NCBI GenBank assembly: GCA_947488605.1
Contig: CANKZJ010000001.1
Span: 372,001-436,000, forward strand
Reading direction: 5' to 3'
DNA from: an uncultured Paracoccaceae bacterium
GTDB taxonomy: Bacteria; Pseudomonadota; Alphaproteobacteria; Rhodobacterales; Rhodobacteraceae
Length of the DNA stretch: 64,000 nucleotides
The translations under genes and the position numbers were made by a program. How positions within the stretch are numbered: the first letter of the stretch is position 1; every line of letters begins with the position of its first letter. The notes under the pieces were generated by a model. It was not told the origin of the DNA, searched no databases, and was given only the letters and a program-made list of their open reading frames with translations. Positions 7,296-17,098 of this stretch are shown here, in pieces.

Positions 7296-9665
7296 TTATG
7301 CGTTGTTCATAGCTGCCCAGACGCGCGCAGGCGTCAATGGCATGTCGATGTGTTTGACGTCTTTGCCGCCTGATTGCAGCGCGTCAATGACGGCATTTAC
7401 GACCGTGGGCGGCGATCCAATCGCGCCCCCTTCGCCGCAGCCTTTGGCACCCAACGGGTTGTGTGTACACGGCGTGCCATCGGCATGATCCACCGCGATA
7501 AACGGCAAATCATCTGCGCGCGGCATCACATAGTCCATATAGCTGGCGGACAACAATTGGCCGTTTTCGTCATAGGTCGTGTTTTCCAGCAATGCCTGCC
7601 CGATCCCTTGGACAACCCCGCCATGTACCTGGCCAGACACGATCATCGGGTTCATCACGTTGCCAAAGTCATCGCAGGCCGTAAACCGCTCCACGGTGAC
7701 CTTGCCGGTCTCGGGATCAACTTCAACCTCGCAGGCATAGGCGCCTGACGGGTATGTAAAGTTGGCCGGATCATAAAAGGCCGTTTCCTCAAGCCCGGGT
7801 TCAATATCCTCGATCGGATATTCGTGCGGGATGTAAGCCTTCAGCGCAACTTCACCAAAGCTCACTGATTTATCGGTGCCTTTTACGGTAAACTGGCCAT
7901 CGGCGAAATCAACATCATCAGCTGATGCCTCCAGCATATGTGCTGCAATCTTCTTGGCTTTCGCGATGATCTTTTCGGTCGCGCGCACCATCGCAGAGCC
8001 ACACACCGCAAGGCTACGCGACCCATAGGTGCCCATACCGAAAGGTATTTTCGATGTGTCACCGTGCACGATATCAATTGATGCCGGATCAATACCAAGC
8101 ATTTCACCAACAATTTGCGGGAAAACTGTCTCATGCCCTTGTCCGTGGCTGTGCGCACCGACCATGACGCTCAAATTACCCGTCGCGTTCACACGCACTG
8201 TAGCGGCATCGTAAAGGCCAACGCGGCTACCAAGCACACCAACAAGGTTCGATGGCGCGATACCGCATGCCTCAACATAGGCGTTAATGCCAAGACCGCG
8301 CAGTAGGCCTTTGGCTTCACTGGCTTTGCGGCGCTCTTCGAACGCCTTGCGGTCAACCATCGCCTCCATCTTATCCATCAGCGCGTCATAATTGCCGCTA
8401 TCGTATTCCAACCCTGCTGCACTGGCGAAGGGGAACTGATCAGGTTTGATGAAGTTCTTGCGTCGCAGCTCAACCGGATCCATGCCCAACTCACGGGCCG
8501 CCATGTCGATCACACGCTCCAACGAATAGGTGGCCTCTGGTCGCCCAGCGCCGCGGTATGCATCGACGGGTGCCGTATTAGTGAATACCGTCTTTAAGTT
8601 CACATAGACATTGGGAACCGTGTAGTTGCCTGCCATCAGCGTCCCGTGCAGAAACGTCGGTGTCGCGGTTGAGAAGTTCGACAGATAGGCCCCGACATTG
8701 GCGAGCGTCTCTGTGCGGAACGCGATAAACGTGCCGTCCTTTTCGCAAGCCAGTTCGATCTTGGTTACGTGATCACGCCCATGCGCATCAGTGAGGAAGG
8801 ATTCCGTGCGATCGGCGACCCATTTGACCGGGCGGCCCACTTTCTTGGCCGCAGCCAATACAAGGGCCTCTTCGCCGTAGTGGTAAATCTTGGATCCGAA
8901 GCCACCACCCACGTCAGGTGCAATCACCGTCAGCTTGTTCTCAGGAATGCCCATGACGAAGGCAGAGATCAGCAAACGCGTCATGTGGGGGTTTTGTGAC
9001 GTGGTTTGCAGCAGGTAAGAATCGCCTGCCGCATCATATGTCCCGATAGACGCGCGCGGTTCCATTGCGTTGGGCACCAAACGGTTGTTTATCAATTCAA
9101 GCGTCGTCACATGCGGCGCGTTCTTGATCGCCTCATCTGTGGCCGCACGGTTGTCTTCGATCCAACCCCAGTCAAAACATTGATTGGTTCCGATCTCATC
9201 ATGCACATAATTGTCACCAGCAAGGGCTGCTGCCATATCGACCACGGCGGGTAGCTCTTCAATATCGGCGATGACCTCCTCTGCGGCATCGCGGGCTTGC
9301 TGCTCTGTCTCTGCGATTACAGCGGCGTAGGCATCACCTACATGCCGGACCTTGCCATGCGCTAATACAGGGCGTTTCGGCTCCTTCATCGGCTCTCCAT
9401 CGCGACTGTGGATCAGCCAACCGGCGGGATTACCGCCCACCTCTGCAAAGTCTTCCCCAGTAAAGACAGCCAGCACACCCGGCATCGTCTCTGCGGCACT
9501 AGTGTCAACAGACTTGATCACACCATTTGCCACTGTTGAGCGTACGAAAATCGCTGTGGCCGTCCCATAAGCATTGATATCGGCCGTGTAGTTTCCCTTA
9601 CCAGTTAAAAAGCGCACGTCCTCGCGGCGCGTTGTGCTGGCTCCAATTCCACCATCCTTTGGCAT
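7296..9665 (-). CDS. coxL: Form II CO dehydrogenase-like molybdenum hydroxylase, large subunit
   Basis: 789 residues, full length for the family. It binds the molybdopterin cytosine dinucleotide cofactor and holds the active site. The loop reads AYRGAGR at residues 369-375, the form II signature; true form I CO oxidisers have AYxCSFR with the cysteine that binds copper. The GGGFGSK loop near 253-259 and GAKGCGEGGAIGSPP near the C terminus, with the catalytic glutamate, are intact. AAAGGAGG precedes the ATG. The physiological substrate of form II enzymes is uncertain and may be an aldehyde or purine-like compound, not CO. Confidence 0.9.
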   Translation of the reverse strand: MPKDGGIGASTTRREDVRFLTGKGNYTADINAYGTATAIFVRSTVANGVIKSVDTSAAETMPGVLAVFTGEDFAEVGGNPAGWLIHSRDGEPMKEPKRPVLAHGKVRHVGDAYAAVIAETEQQARDAAEEVIADIEELPAVVDMAAALAGDNYVHDEIGTNQCFDWGWIEDNRAATDEAIKNAPHVTTLELINNRLVPNAMEPRASIGTYDAAGDSYLLQTTSQNPHMTRLLISAFVMGIPENKLTVIAPDVGGGFGSKIYHYGEEALVLAAAKKVGRPVKWVADRTESFLTDAHGRDHVTKIELACEKDGTFIAFRTETLANVGAYLSNFSTATPTFLHGTLMAGNYTVPNVYVNLKTVFTNTAPVDAYRGAGRPEATYSLERVIDMAARELGMDPVELRRKNFIKPDQFPFASAAGLEYDSGNYDALMDKMEAMVDRKAFEERRKASEAKGLLRGLGINAYVEACGIAPSNLVGVLGSRVGLYDAATVRVNATGNLSVMVGAHSHGQGHETVFPQIVGEMLGIDPASIDIVHGDTSKIPFGMGTYGSRSLAVCGSAMVRATEKIIAKAKKIAAHMLEASADDVDFADGQFTVKGTDKSVSFGEVALKAYIPHEYPIEDIEPGLEETAFYDPANFTYPSGAYACEVEVDPETGKVTVERFTACDDFGNVMNPMIVSGQVHGGVVQGIGQALLENTTYDENGQLLSASYMDYVMPRADDLPFIAVDHADGTPCTHNPLGAKGCGEGGAIGSPPTVVNAVIDALQSGGKDVKHIDMPLTPARVWAAMNNA

Positions 9666-9690
9666 TCTTAGTCCTCCCTTTCAGCTTCCT

Positions 9691-9707
9691 GTCCCGTCAT
9701 GCGGGAC
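9691..9707. repeat. Small hairpin between coxS and coxL
   Basis: GTCCCG-TCATG-CGGGAC, a perfect 6-bp inverted repeat in the 71-base spacer just before the coxL ribosome-binding site. It may stabilise the coxS message or attenuate; no U-run follows. Confidence 0.4.
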
Positions 9708-9736
9708 GCGGTGGCTGAGATTTCTAGAAAATTCGC

Positions 9737-10222
9737 TTATTCTGCAGCAACCGCTGGCACGTCCTGACCGGACGCGGCCATGATCGCCTTGATGATATTG
9801 TGATACCCCGTGCAGCGGCAGATGTTGCCCTCAAGGTATTCCCGTATCTCACCTTCAGAGGGTTTCGGGTTTTCTTTCAGCAGCGCTGCGGCAGACATCA
9901 CCATGCCGGGTGTGCAAAATCCGCATTGTAGTCCGTGATGGTCCTGAAACGCCTGTTGGATCACGTTGAGTGACCCATCTGCATTTTGTTGACCCTCAAT
10001 CGTAGCGACGTCAGCGCCATCTGCTTCAACTGCGAACATAGTGCAGGCTTTCACAGCCTCGCCATTCACATGGATCACGCACGCACCGCATTGCGACGTA
10101 TCACAACCAATGTGAGTACCGGTCATCCGCAGATCATTACGCAAGAAGTCAGACATCAAAGTCCGCCCTTCCACGTCACCAGACACGGATTTCCCATTCA
10201 CGGTCATAGTTACCGATGCCAT
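9737..10222 (-). CDS. coxS: CO dehydrogenase-like small (2Fe-2S) subunit
   Basis: 161 residues with both [2Fe-2S] clusters. The plant-type ferredoxin motif [14 protein letters not shown] lies near residue 40, and [10 protein letters not shown] and CRCTGYHNI form the C-terminal four-helix cluster domain. It relays electrons from the molybdenum site of CoxL to the FAD of CoxM. CGGGAGGAAACA gives a strong ribosome-binding site before the ATG. The 106-base gap upstream could hold an internal promoter separating it from the maturation genes. Confidence 0.93.
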   Translation of the reverse strand: MASVTMTVNGKSVSGDVEGRTLMSDFLRNDLRMTGTHIGCDTSQCGACVIHVNGEAVKACTMFAVEADGADVATIEGQQNADGSLNVIQQAFQDHHGLQCGFCTPGMVMSAAALLKENPKPSEGEIREYLEGNICRCTGYHNIIKAIMAASGQDVPAVAAE

Positions 10223-10328
10223 TGTTTCCTCCCGAGAAATGTTGAGCTTTGACCAGAGTTAAGCACGGCATCACGCTATTGAGAACAGGTAACTTACGCT
10301 GCAACTGCAAACTGGCGTGTCTGCGCCA

Positions 10329-11309
10329 TTAGATATCAGCGCGTGGTTTGGGCCGCGTCGGTATTTCTTTTAGCAGGCCGCCAACGCCCATTTTGGCAAA
10401 GTCACTTGGTGTCGGGGCAATCCCGCAGATGACACGCTCCAGCACCCAGTCCGCCCCATTGAGCGCTGGAGATCGCGCGCAACCCGGCAGTCCAATCACG
10501 GGCTTTTGACCAACAAACCCAAGGAATAACAGGTTACCGGGGTCAACCGGCATGCCAAATTGCGTCAGCGTACCACCCGCATCTTTCAAAGCTGCTGGAC
10601 CAACATCCCCGACATCGGATGTGGCTGACGCTGTGAGGATGAAAACCACGTCACTTTGCGTACGCGCAATCGCCTGCGCAAGTGCAGCACGCGTGTGCGA
10701 CACAATTACACGCTCTGATAGCACGACGTCCAAGCGGTCCAAACGGCTGGCAAGCGCATCCCGGCCTTTTGCACTTGGCGTGCCATCGATCCGAGTTTCT
10801 ATCAGCTCGGCCGTCGAAAACTGCGCCGACAATACTGATAACGCGGCAGTCCCAGCGGTGCAGCATGTGGCAACATCAGCCTCCGGCACCGCATAAGAGA
10901 TGATCTTGATCGTCGCGACCATGACCCCTTCCGCGACACGAAAAAACTGAGGCAGTGTCGCGACAGTGATCATCGGGTTCACTGCGTTGAAAGCCTCTAT
11001 CGCGGCCTCGTCAATCTGAACGATGCCCGGCCCTGTAGCATATAGGTTCACCCGCCCAGTCGCTGCCTGGCTAACCCGCAGCCCCTGCCCTGCAAGTGCA
11101 ACGGCAAGCCTTATGGCGGCATCGTCCTCCGGTAAATCACCGATGTCATATCGTGCAACGGTGACAGTCTCGTGACCAGCAGCCAAGAGCGCATCAATAT
11201 CCGGCTCACCCAGAACCTGACCTTTTCGCAAACGGCCCTGCGACAACGGCAAGGAATGCGCAAGGACTGCGCCTACTGCCTGCTTGGTCGGCACCGGTCC
11301 GAACTTCAC
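10329..11309 (-). CDS. MoeA/MogA-type molybdopterin-binding protein of the cox operon
   Basis: 326 residues with a molybdopterin-binding (MoCF) fold: the central VFILTASATSDVGDVGPAAL segment and VIGLPGCARSPALNG are the expected pterin-binding positions. Proteins of this type next to xdhC and coxSLM are thought to help make or deliver the molybdenum cofactor, possibly as a cytidylyltransferase partner. The ATG overlaps the XdhC-like stop by four bases. I cannot assign a precise step in cofactor maturation, and MocA-like and MoeA-like names are both used for such proteins. Confidence 0.78.
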   Translation of the reverse strand: MKFGPVPTKQAVGAVLAHSLPLSQGRLRKGQVLGEPDIDALLAAGHETVTVARYDIGDLPEDDAAIRLAVALAGQGLRVSQAATGRVNLYATGPGIVQIDEAAIEAFNAVNPMITVATLPQFFRVAEGVMVATIKIISYAVPEADVATCCTAGTAALSVLSAQFSTAELIETRIDGTPSAKGRDALASRLDRLDVVLSERVIVSHTRAALAQAIARTQSDVVFILTASATSDVGDVGPAALKDAGGTLTQFGMPVDPGNLLFLGFVGQKPVIGLPGCARSPALNGADWVLERVICGIAPTPSDFAKMGVGGLLKEIPTRPKPRADI

Positions 11310-12280
11310 GGTTGCTTCCGCAAAGTCTCGGTTATTTGCGCCATGATGCTGACGGCGATTTCGCCCGGCTCGCGCCCCCCGATATCAAGGCCAACAGGTG
11401 CATGGATGCGCGCGATTTCAGCGTCGGTAAAGTCAACTTCACGAAGGCGCTCAACCCGTTTTGCATGCGTCCGCTTAGACCCCAAACAGCCCAAATAGAA
11501 CGCATCTGATTCGAGCGCAGTCACAATCGCTGGATCATCCAATTTGGGATCATGGGTCAGTGTTACCACGGCAGTGCGCGCATCAATTTTCAAAGCCCGC
11601 ATGGCTGCATCAGGCCAGTCGTCCAAAATGAGCTGATCGGGAAACCGGCTTTCTGACGCAAATGCAGGGCGCGGATCAATCAAGATAGGTTTATACCCAC
11701 AGGCTCGCGCCATTGAGACTAGATGCTGTGCAATGTGAACTGCACCCACAATCACCATCCGCAACGGCGGATTATGAATGGCCACGAAGGTACGTCCGTC
11801 TTCTTCGATACCCGAGCGGTCCAACCGCATACGCTCCGGATAGGCCGTAGCAGGTTTCAGGTGCGGCTTTCCGGTCTCGATGTCGGTGACATAGGCGACT
11901 GGTGTGCCTTCCTCGCGCGCCTCGACCAAGCGTTCGAGCAATTCAACGGGTATGACCGTGCCAACCGGCTCGACCAATACTTTGATTTCGCCACCGCAAG
12001 CCAACCCAACGGCAAACGCCTCGTCATCGCTGACGCCAAATTCCAACAGCTTTGCTGCGCCATCGACAACCGCTTCCATTGCATCGACAACAACAGCGCC
12101 TTCAACACAGCCCCCCGAAACGGACCCTTCCATCGCGCCATCCATATCGATGACCAACTGGCTGCCGACCGGGCGTGGGGCCGAGCCCCATGTTTGCACG
12201 ACTGTCGCTATCGCCACACCACGCCCGGCGCGGTGCCATTCAAGAGCAAGTTTAGGGAGATCTGTAATCGCGTCTGTCAT
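11306..12280 (-). CDS. XdhC/CoxI-family maturation factor
   Basis: 324 residues. The N-terminal XdhC domain shows TWGSAPRPVGSQ and the conserved GSVSGGCVEGAVV loop, where the cysteine is near residue 57. The C-terminal Rossmann domain contains IVGAVHIAQHL and ends with PVGLDIGGREPGEIAVSI. XdhC-type proteins bind the molybdenum cofactor, help insert the terminal sulfido ligand and hand it to molybdenum hydroxylases. It lies between coxE and the MoeA-like gene and is coupled to the latter. AGGTGA precedes the start. Confidence 0.88.
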   Translation of the reverse strand: MTDAITDLPKLALEWHRAGRGVAIATVVQTWGSAPRPVGSQLVIDMDGAMEGSVSGGCVEGAVVVDAMEAVVDGAAKLLEFGVSDDEAFAVGLACGGEIKVLVEPVGTVIPVELLERLVEAREEGTPVAYVTDIETGKPHLKPATAYPERMRLDRSGIEEDGRTFVAIHNPPLRMVIVGAVHIAQHLVSMARACGYKPILIDPRPAFASESRFPDQLILDDWPDAAMRALKIDARTAVVTLTHDPKLDDPAIVTALESDAFYLGCLGSKRTHAKRVERLREVDFTDAEIARIHAPVGLDIGGREPGEIAVSIMAQITETLRKQP

Positions 12281-12350
12281 TTTTTGTTCGTCACCTTTTG
12301 CGCACTATACCTTAGCATAAGTTCAATTGCCCTGTATAAAAAACGGCATT

Positions 12351-13604
12351 TCATGCGCCCATCATTGCAATAAGCCGTGATTTTTCTCCACCGTCATCTG
12401 GTCGAGATAGCGCCTGCGCGAGACCTTCCAATGATGCGATGTTGTGTCCTGCACGAAATGTGCTGCAATGGGGCAGCATCTGCATGACACCTTTGGCTTT
12501 TGGGGCAAAACCATCCCAACGCAAAAGCGGGTTCAGCCAGATAAGTTGACGTGCTGAAAGATTGAGGCGTTCCATCTCGCGGCCCAGTGCATTTTCATTA
12601 TCACGGTCCAACCCATCCGTGATCAATAAAACGACGGCCCCTTGCCCCATTACCCTGCGAGACCAGTCGCGGTTGAAGGCATGCAGGCACGATGCAATCT
12701 GCGTCCCACCCTGCCAATCCTGCGCCTCGGCGCCGGCAGCGGCCAATGCCGCATCAACATCTCTTTGGCGCAAATGGCGCGTGATGTTGGTCAGGCGCGT
12801 GCCAAAAGTAAAAGCATGTACTTGCGCCCAGCCTTGCCCTTGGCGGTTAGCAACGGAATGAACGAAATGCAAAACAGCGCGTGAGTATTGCGCCATCGAC
12901 CCCGATATATCGCAAATCACCACAAGATTTGGATAGCGCACGCGACGCCGCTTTGTTGCGAAATCGGTGACTTCGCCACCGCGCCGCATGGCGGTCCGCA
13001 TTGTCGCCTGCCAATCTGGCAACGGACCCGCCAGCTTTTGCGTTCTGCGGCTCAGGATCGGGGGCACCGGTAGACGCAAGGTCGACAGCATCCGCATCGC
13101 GGCGGTCATTTCATCCGTACTCATCAATTCAAAATCAAGCGTCTTGAGCCGTTCTTTGGCCGAGATCGTTTGCGATGCATCAATGTCGATCTCGACAGCA
13201 TCCTGCGGCGATTGTTTCTGCGGAACAGGACGCTCTTGCCCATCAAGCAGCGCCTCTGCTGCGCGTTTTTCCGCGGGTTTTGCTGCGCGTTCCTCTTGCA
13301 TGCCGCGCGCCGTTGGCAGCAGCATCGCCATCATTTTCTCAAGATATTGCGGATCACGCCAGTACAGACGAAACAACTGCGCAAAGATCAAACGCTCTTC
13401 GGGTTTGCTGACAAAACAAGCATGCAGTGTCCAATAAAAATCAGCCTTTTCGCTAAAGCCTACGGCCTGAACCGCGCGTATCGCATCAATCACACGGCCC
13501 GGCCCAATCGCCAACCCGGCCCGGCGCAAAGCGCGTGCGAAATGCGTGATATTTTGCACCAGTTTAGGGTCATCTGGCAGTGTTAATACGGGGAATTGCG
13601 GCAC
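12351..13604 (-). CDS. coxE: CoxE-like von Willebrand A domain protein
   Basis: 417 residues. A VWA domain in the C-terminal half carries the metal-ion-dependent adhesion site as DISGSM, with TDGLDRDNE further on. CoxE works with the AAA+ ATPase CoxD in building the active site of CO-dehydrogenase-type enzymes. It begins at GTG, whose first base is shared with the end of the coxD TAG stop, a strong sign of coupled expression. The region around residues 110-150 is charged and probably a linker. No membrane segment is seen. Confidence 0.88.
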   Translation of the reverse strand: MPQFPVLTLPDDPKLVQNITHFARALRRAGLAIGPGRVIDAIRAVQAVGFSEKADFYWTLHACFVSKPEERLIFAQLFRLYWRDPQYLEKMMAMLLPTARGMQEERAAKPAEKRAAEALLDGQERPVPQKQSPQDAVEIDIDASQTISAKERLKTLDFELMSTDEMTAAMRMLSTLRLPVPPILSRRTQKLAGPLPDWQATMRTAMRRGGEVTDFATKRRRVRYPNLVVICDISGSMAQYSRAVLHFVHSVANRQGQGWAQVHAFTFGTRLTNITRHLRQRDVDAALAAAGAEAQDWQGGTQIASCLHAFNRDWSRRVMGQGAVVLLITDGLDRDNENALGREMERLNLSARQLIWLNPLLRWDGFAPKAKGVMQMLPHCSTFRAGHNIASLEGLAQALSRPDDGGEKSRLIAMMGA

Positions 13605-14509
13605 TAGATTGCTACCAAATCAGCCTTGGCCTCATCCAAAATACGCTTGGCCTCAGATCCTTGCAGCTTTTGGATATCATCTTGATACTTCAAGATCGCC
13701 CCCAATGTATCTGCGATTGCCTCGGGCGACAGGTTGATCACGTCGAGCGCCAAGAGGCATTTCGCCCAATCAATCGTCTCAGCGACACCCGGTTTTTTGA
13801 AAAGGCCCTCGCCGCGCAATCGCTGGACGAAAGCGACAATCTCTTTTGATAATGCTTTCGACGCCTCTGGCGCGCGGGCCTGCAAAATCGCCATTTCGCG
13901 GTCAAAATCGGGGTAATCCACCCAGTGGTACAAACATCGCCGCTTCAACGCATCATGGACTTCGCGCGTCCGGTTAGAGGTCAGAATGACAATGGGCGGT
14001 TCGGGTGCTTTTACCGTGCCCAATTCAGGGATCGTCACCTGAAAGTCGCTGAGTGCTTCAAGCAAGAAAGCCTCGAACGGGGCGTCAGTGCGATCCAACT
14101 CATCGATCAGCAATACCGGTGCGCCGCCCGGCTGGGGTCGCATCGCCTCGAGCAAAGGGCGTTCGATCAGATAGTCTTGTGTGAACAGCTCTGTCTTGAG
14201 CGTATCACGGTCAGCACCACCCGAGGCCTCCGCTGCGCGAATCGCGATCATTTGCTCAGCGAAGTTCCATTCATAGACGGCTGACGAGGCATCCAAGCCC
14301 TCATAGCATTGCAATCGGATCAACCGGCGGCCCAATGACGCCGCGATGACTTTGGCAATTTCGGTTTTTCCAGTCCCGGCTTCGCCCTCCAGAAACAGTG
14401 GGCGGCCCAGTTTGAGGCTCAGAAAGACCACAGTCGCAAGTGCCCGTCCACACACATAATTCTGGGCGGCCAGACCGGACTGAACCTCATCAATCGTCGC
14501 AAATGTCAT
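13604..14509 (-). CDS. coxD: CoxD-like AAA+ MoxR-type ATPase
   Basis: 301 residues from MTFATIDEV, chosen because GGAGGAACGTTT directly precedes it; an in-frame ATG 21 codons upstream lacks such a site. Walker A is GEAGTGKTE, Walker B LLIDELDR, and sensor 1 ILTSNRTRE. MoxR ATPases act as chaperones in metal-centre assembly; CoxD unfolds or loads the sulfurylated cofactor site of CoxL in characterised systems. This is the first gene of the seven-gene minus-strand operon and diverges from gcdH across 111 bases. Confidence 0.9.
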   Translation of the reverse strand: MTFATIDEVQSGLAAQNYVCGRALATVVFLSLKLGRPLFLEGEAGTGKTEIAKVIAASLGRRLIRLQCYEGLDASSAVYEWNFAEQMIAIRAAEASGGADRDTLKTELFTQDYLIERPLLEAMRPQPGGAPVLLIDELDRTDAPFEAFLLEALSDFQVTIPELGTVKAPEPPIVILTSNRTREVHDALKRRCLYHWVDYPDFDREMAILQARAPEASKALSKEIVAFVQRLRGEGLFKKPGVAETIDWAKCLLALDVINLSPEAIADTLGAILKYQDDIQKLQGSEAKRILDEAKADLVAI

Positions 14510-14620
14510 AAACGTTCCTCCGCGCTTATAGCTGCATCCCGCGACCGCCACGTCAAGGCGTCCATTGCCCACCCGCCGCCAAAGGCGTAGTTTGCGCCAA
14601 AGCGAAGCGGAGTTTCCATC

Positions 14621-15844
14621 ATGAACGATTCCACCCCCATCAAGACGACTGGTTTCGGGCCAGACCTTGGACCGTTTGATTGGGCGGATCCGCTGCGCCT
14701 TGAAGATCAGCTGACCGAAGATGAACGCATGCTACGCGATGCGGCGCGCAGTTTCGCCCAAAACAGCTTGCAGCCGCTTGTCACGGACGCCTACCGCGAG
14801 GAAACAGTCGACCCCGGTGTATTCAAAATGATGGGTGATGCTGGGCTGTTGGGTGTGACCATCCCCGAAGAATATGGCGGTTTAGGTGCAGGTTACGTGA
14901 CTTATGGTTTGGTCGCCCGCGAGGTTGAGCGTGTCGACAGCGGGTATCGGTCCATGATGTCAGTGCAATCGTCGTTGGTGATGTATCCGATCCACGCCTA
15001 TGGCAGCGATGCCCAGCGCCAAAAGTATTTGCCGGGATTGGCCGCAGGCACATTGATCGGGTGCTTTGGTCTGACCGAACCTGATGCAGGCAGCGATCCC
15101 GCGGGAATGAAAACCACGGCCAAGAAAACTGCCAACGGCTACGTTTTGAACGGCGCCAAGATGTGGATCAGCAATGCACCGATTGCGGATGTGTTTGTGG
15201 TCTGGGCCAAGTCTGCGGCGCATGATGGTAAAATCCGCGGCTTTGTTCTGGACAAAGGCATGGCAGGTCTTTCTGCGCCAAAAATTGGCGGAAAGCTCAG
15301 CTTACGCGCCTCCGTTACCGGTGAGATCGTTATGGACAATGTGGCCGTGGGCGAAGATGCTCTTTTGCCCGGCGTGCAAGGGCTCAAAGGTCCATTTGGG
15401 TGCCTTAACCGCGCCAGATATGGCATTTCATGGGGTGTTATGGGCGCAGCTGAGGCCTGTTGGCACGCCGCTCTACAGTACGGTTTGGATCGCAAGCAGT
15501 TTGGAAAACCATTGGCGCAAACGCAGTTGTTTCAAAAGAAGCTTGCCGACATGCAAACCGAGATCGCCTTGGGCACGCAGTCGGCCCTCCAACTTGGCCG
15601 GCTAATGGAACAAGGCAATGCAGCACCCGAAATGATCAGCCTGATGAAGCGCAATAACTGTGGCAAAGCCCTTGATATCGCACGTGCCTCCCGGGATATG
15701 CACGGCGGCAATGGAATCAGCGAAGATTTTCAGATTATGCGCCATATGGTAAACCTTGAGACGGTGAATACCTATGAAGGCACGCATGACGTGCACGCAT
15801 TGATCTTGGGTCGCGCGCAGACCGGTTTACAGGCCTTCTTTTAG
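14621..15844 (+). CDS. gcdH: Glutaryl-CoA dehydrogenase
   Basis: 407 residues of the acyl-CoA dehydrogenase fold. [15 protein letters not shown] is the family signature, and [18 protein letters not shown] near the C terminus carries the catalytic glutamate in the context typical of GcdH. The enzyme oxidises and decarboxylates glutaryl-CoA to crotonyl-CoA in lysine/tryptophan breakdown, using FAD and ETF. GGAG lies a few bases upstream of the ATG. It diverges from coxD; no functional tie to the cox operon is apparent. Confidence 0.9.
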   Translation: MNDSTPIKTTGFGPDLGPFDWADPLRLEDQLTEDERMLRDAARSFAQNSLQPLVTDAYREETVDPGVFKMMGDAGLLGVTIPEEYGGLGAGYVTYGLVAREVERVDSGYRSMMSVQSSLVMYPIHAYGSDAQRQKYLPGLAAGTLIGCFGLTEPDAGSDPAGMKTTAKKTANGYVLNGAKMWISNAPIADVFVVWAKSAAHDGKIRGFVLDKGMAGLSAPKIGGKLSLRASVTGEIVMDNVAVGEDALLPGVQGLKGPFGCLNRARYGISWGVMGAAEACWHAALQYGLDRKQFGKPLAQTQLFQKKLADMQTEIALGTQSALQLGRLMEQGNAAPEMISLMKRNNCGKALDIARASRDMHGGNGISEDFQIMRHMVNLETVNTYEGTHDVHALILGRAQTGLQAFF

Positions 15845-15903
15845 GCCAAATGCTGCATAGAAAAATGCTTTGTTCGCCCCCTTGCTGCCGTAAAGCAGGT
15901 CTA

Positions 15904-15940
15904 TCCACACAACACTGGCGAGATCGAACTCGTGTGTGGA
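15904..15940 (+). promoter_or_regulatory. Hairpin that can mask the ribosome-binding site of the next gene
   Basis: TCCACACA (15904-15911) pairs perfectly with TGTGTGGA (15933-15940), and CGAG (15919-15922) with CTCG (15929-15932) inside it. The GGAG ribosome-binding site at 15938-15941 is largely within the stem, eight bases before the start codon. Translational control is inferred. Confidence 0.5.
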
Positions 15941-15947
15941 GTGTGTA

Positions 15948-16886
15948 ATGGAAGACCGGCAACTTGCCATTGATGTCGATCTGACGAACCTGGATGCAAA
16001 TGCATGGCTGGGTGAGGTGGATGATCTTTGCGAAGAACATGGGTTTTTTGAACAGCTGGGCAGCGATCACTTTGCGGGATTTCTTGAAGCTGGCAATAAG
16101 CTGCTCGTGACATTTGAAAACGCAGATCGTGTGCGCGCCAACAATACTGGCGCCGAGCCGCGCGGCTTTGCCTATGCGCGGCATGACGGCTGGTCTCACC
16201 TCGCACTTTTTTCATCTACCGAAAGCTGGTTTCGCGATCCGGCCGTGTACGCTTTTTTTGACAGGCTAGATGATGACGACTTCTTCGAGGATTTCGAGCA
16301 AATCGTTTTCCACGGCGGAAACAGCGGCACGGCCTACGCGGCTGCGGCCTATTCGGTTATCGCGCCGGGCGCGACGATTATCGCATTGCGACCTCAAGCC
16401 ACGTTGGATGCGACAACAGCCGGTTGGGACACGCGCTACAAACATGCGCGGAGGGATGATTTTAACGACCGGTACGGCTATGCCCCTGAAATGATTGAGG
16501 GCGCAGGCGATGTGTTTATCGCCTACGATCCAATCCAGCGCACAGATGCGTGCCATGCTGCACTTTTTCGCAAACCGCATGTAACGGCCCTACCCTGCCC
16601 GTTATTGGGCGATGAGCTTGACCGCGCTTTCGACCGCATGGGTATTCATGACGTTATGATCAAACTCGCAATGGACGGCATGCTAGATCGCAAACGCTTT
16701 GCGCAACTGTTGCGCGCGCGGCGCTATGATCAGACTTATGCGCGTACCTTGGTGCGTCGGCTGATGATGACGGGTCACATGCGACTGGCGAAGGTCATTT
16801 GCGAATACAAACTCCTGCGCGGACCGGATACGTTCTTTGCCGACAAGCTTGCTGAGCTTAAGAAATTCGCTGGTGATCAGACGTAA
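15948..16886 (+). CDS. Conserved hypothetical protein of unknown function
   Basis: 312 residues from MEDRQLAIDVDL; this ATG lies six bases after GGAG, better placed than the GTG at 15936. The protein is acidic at the N terminus and rich in aromatic residues. It contains FHGGNSGTAYAAAAYSVIAPGATIIALRPQ-type residues reminiscent of an alpha/beta fold around residues 115-150, then a basic helical C-terminal third. I recognise no catalytic motif. Similar proteins occur in related marine bacteria, some loosely labelled phosphoadenosine phosphosulfate reductase; the CysH cysteine motifs are absent, so that label is not supported. Its leader has an RBS-masking hairpin. Confidence 0.72.
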   Translation: MEDRQLAIDVDLTNLDANAWLGEVDDLCEEHGFFEQLGSDHFAGFLEAGNKLLVTFENADRVRANNTGAEPRGFAYARHDGWSHLALFSSTESWFRDPAVYAFFDRLDDDDFFEDFEQIVFHGGNSGTAYAAAAYSVIAPGATIIALRPQATLDATTAGWDTRYKHARRDDFNDRYGYAPEMIEGAGDVFIAYDPIQRTDACHAALFRKPHVTALPCPLLGDELDRAFDRMGIHDVMIKLAMDGMLDRKRFAQLLRARRYDQTYARTLVRRLMMTGHMRLAKVICEYKLLRGPDTFFADKLAELKKFAGDQT

Positions 16887-17098
16887 TAGACGTCCCGGTA
16901 GACCTGACGGATAATCTGATCACGCGACACACCAAGTGCTTCAAGCTCTGCATCACTGAGGCGTTGCATCCGGTCGACTTCGATCGAACGTGTCTGCGCG
17001 GCCATCAGCCGTTCAAAGAATGCTGAAATACTGCTGAAAAACGTCAATGGTGCAGATATCTCGGGGTCCGAGACGATCTTGTTTGTATAAAAAGCCAT
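16877..17098 (-). CDS. Small DUF1127-containing protein
   Basis: 73 residues from MAFYTNKIVS; AGGAC lies six bases before the ATG, and a longer in-frame extension lacks coding character. The C-terminal half has the DUF1127 pattern: RMQRLSDAELEALGVSRDQI, where an aromatic/basic helix is followed by LSD-LGL/V-R. Such proteins are common in Rhodobacterales; some DUF1127 members bind RNA or affect phosphate and nitrogen responses, but the role of this one is unknown. The 3' ends of this gene and the plus-strand gene overlap by ten bases. Confidence 0.82.
   Translation of the reverse strand: MAFYTNKIVSDPEISAPLTFFSSISAFFERLMAAQTRSIEVDRMQRLSDAELEALGVSRDQIIRQVYRDVYYV

Noticed and set aside
7296-9665. 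Classification of CoxL as a true (form I) CO oxidiser
   Set aside because: The active-site loop is AYRGAGR, lacking the cysteine of the form I AYxCSFR loop.
15948-16886. Assignment as phosphoadenosine phosphosulfate reductase
   Set aside because: None of the CysH cysteine or PP-loop motifs is present; cysH itself is at 2924.
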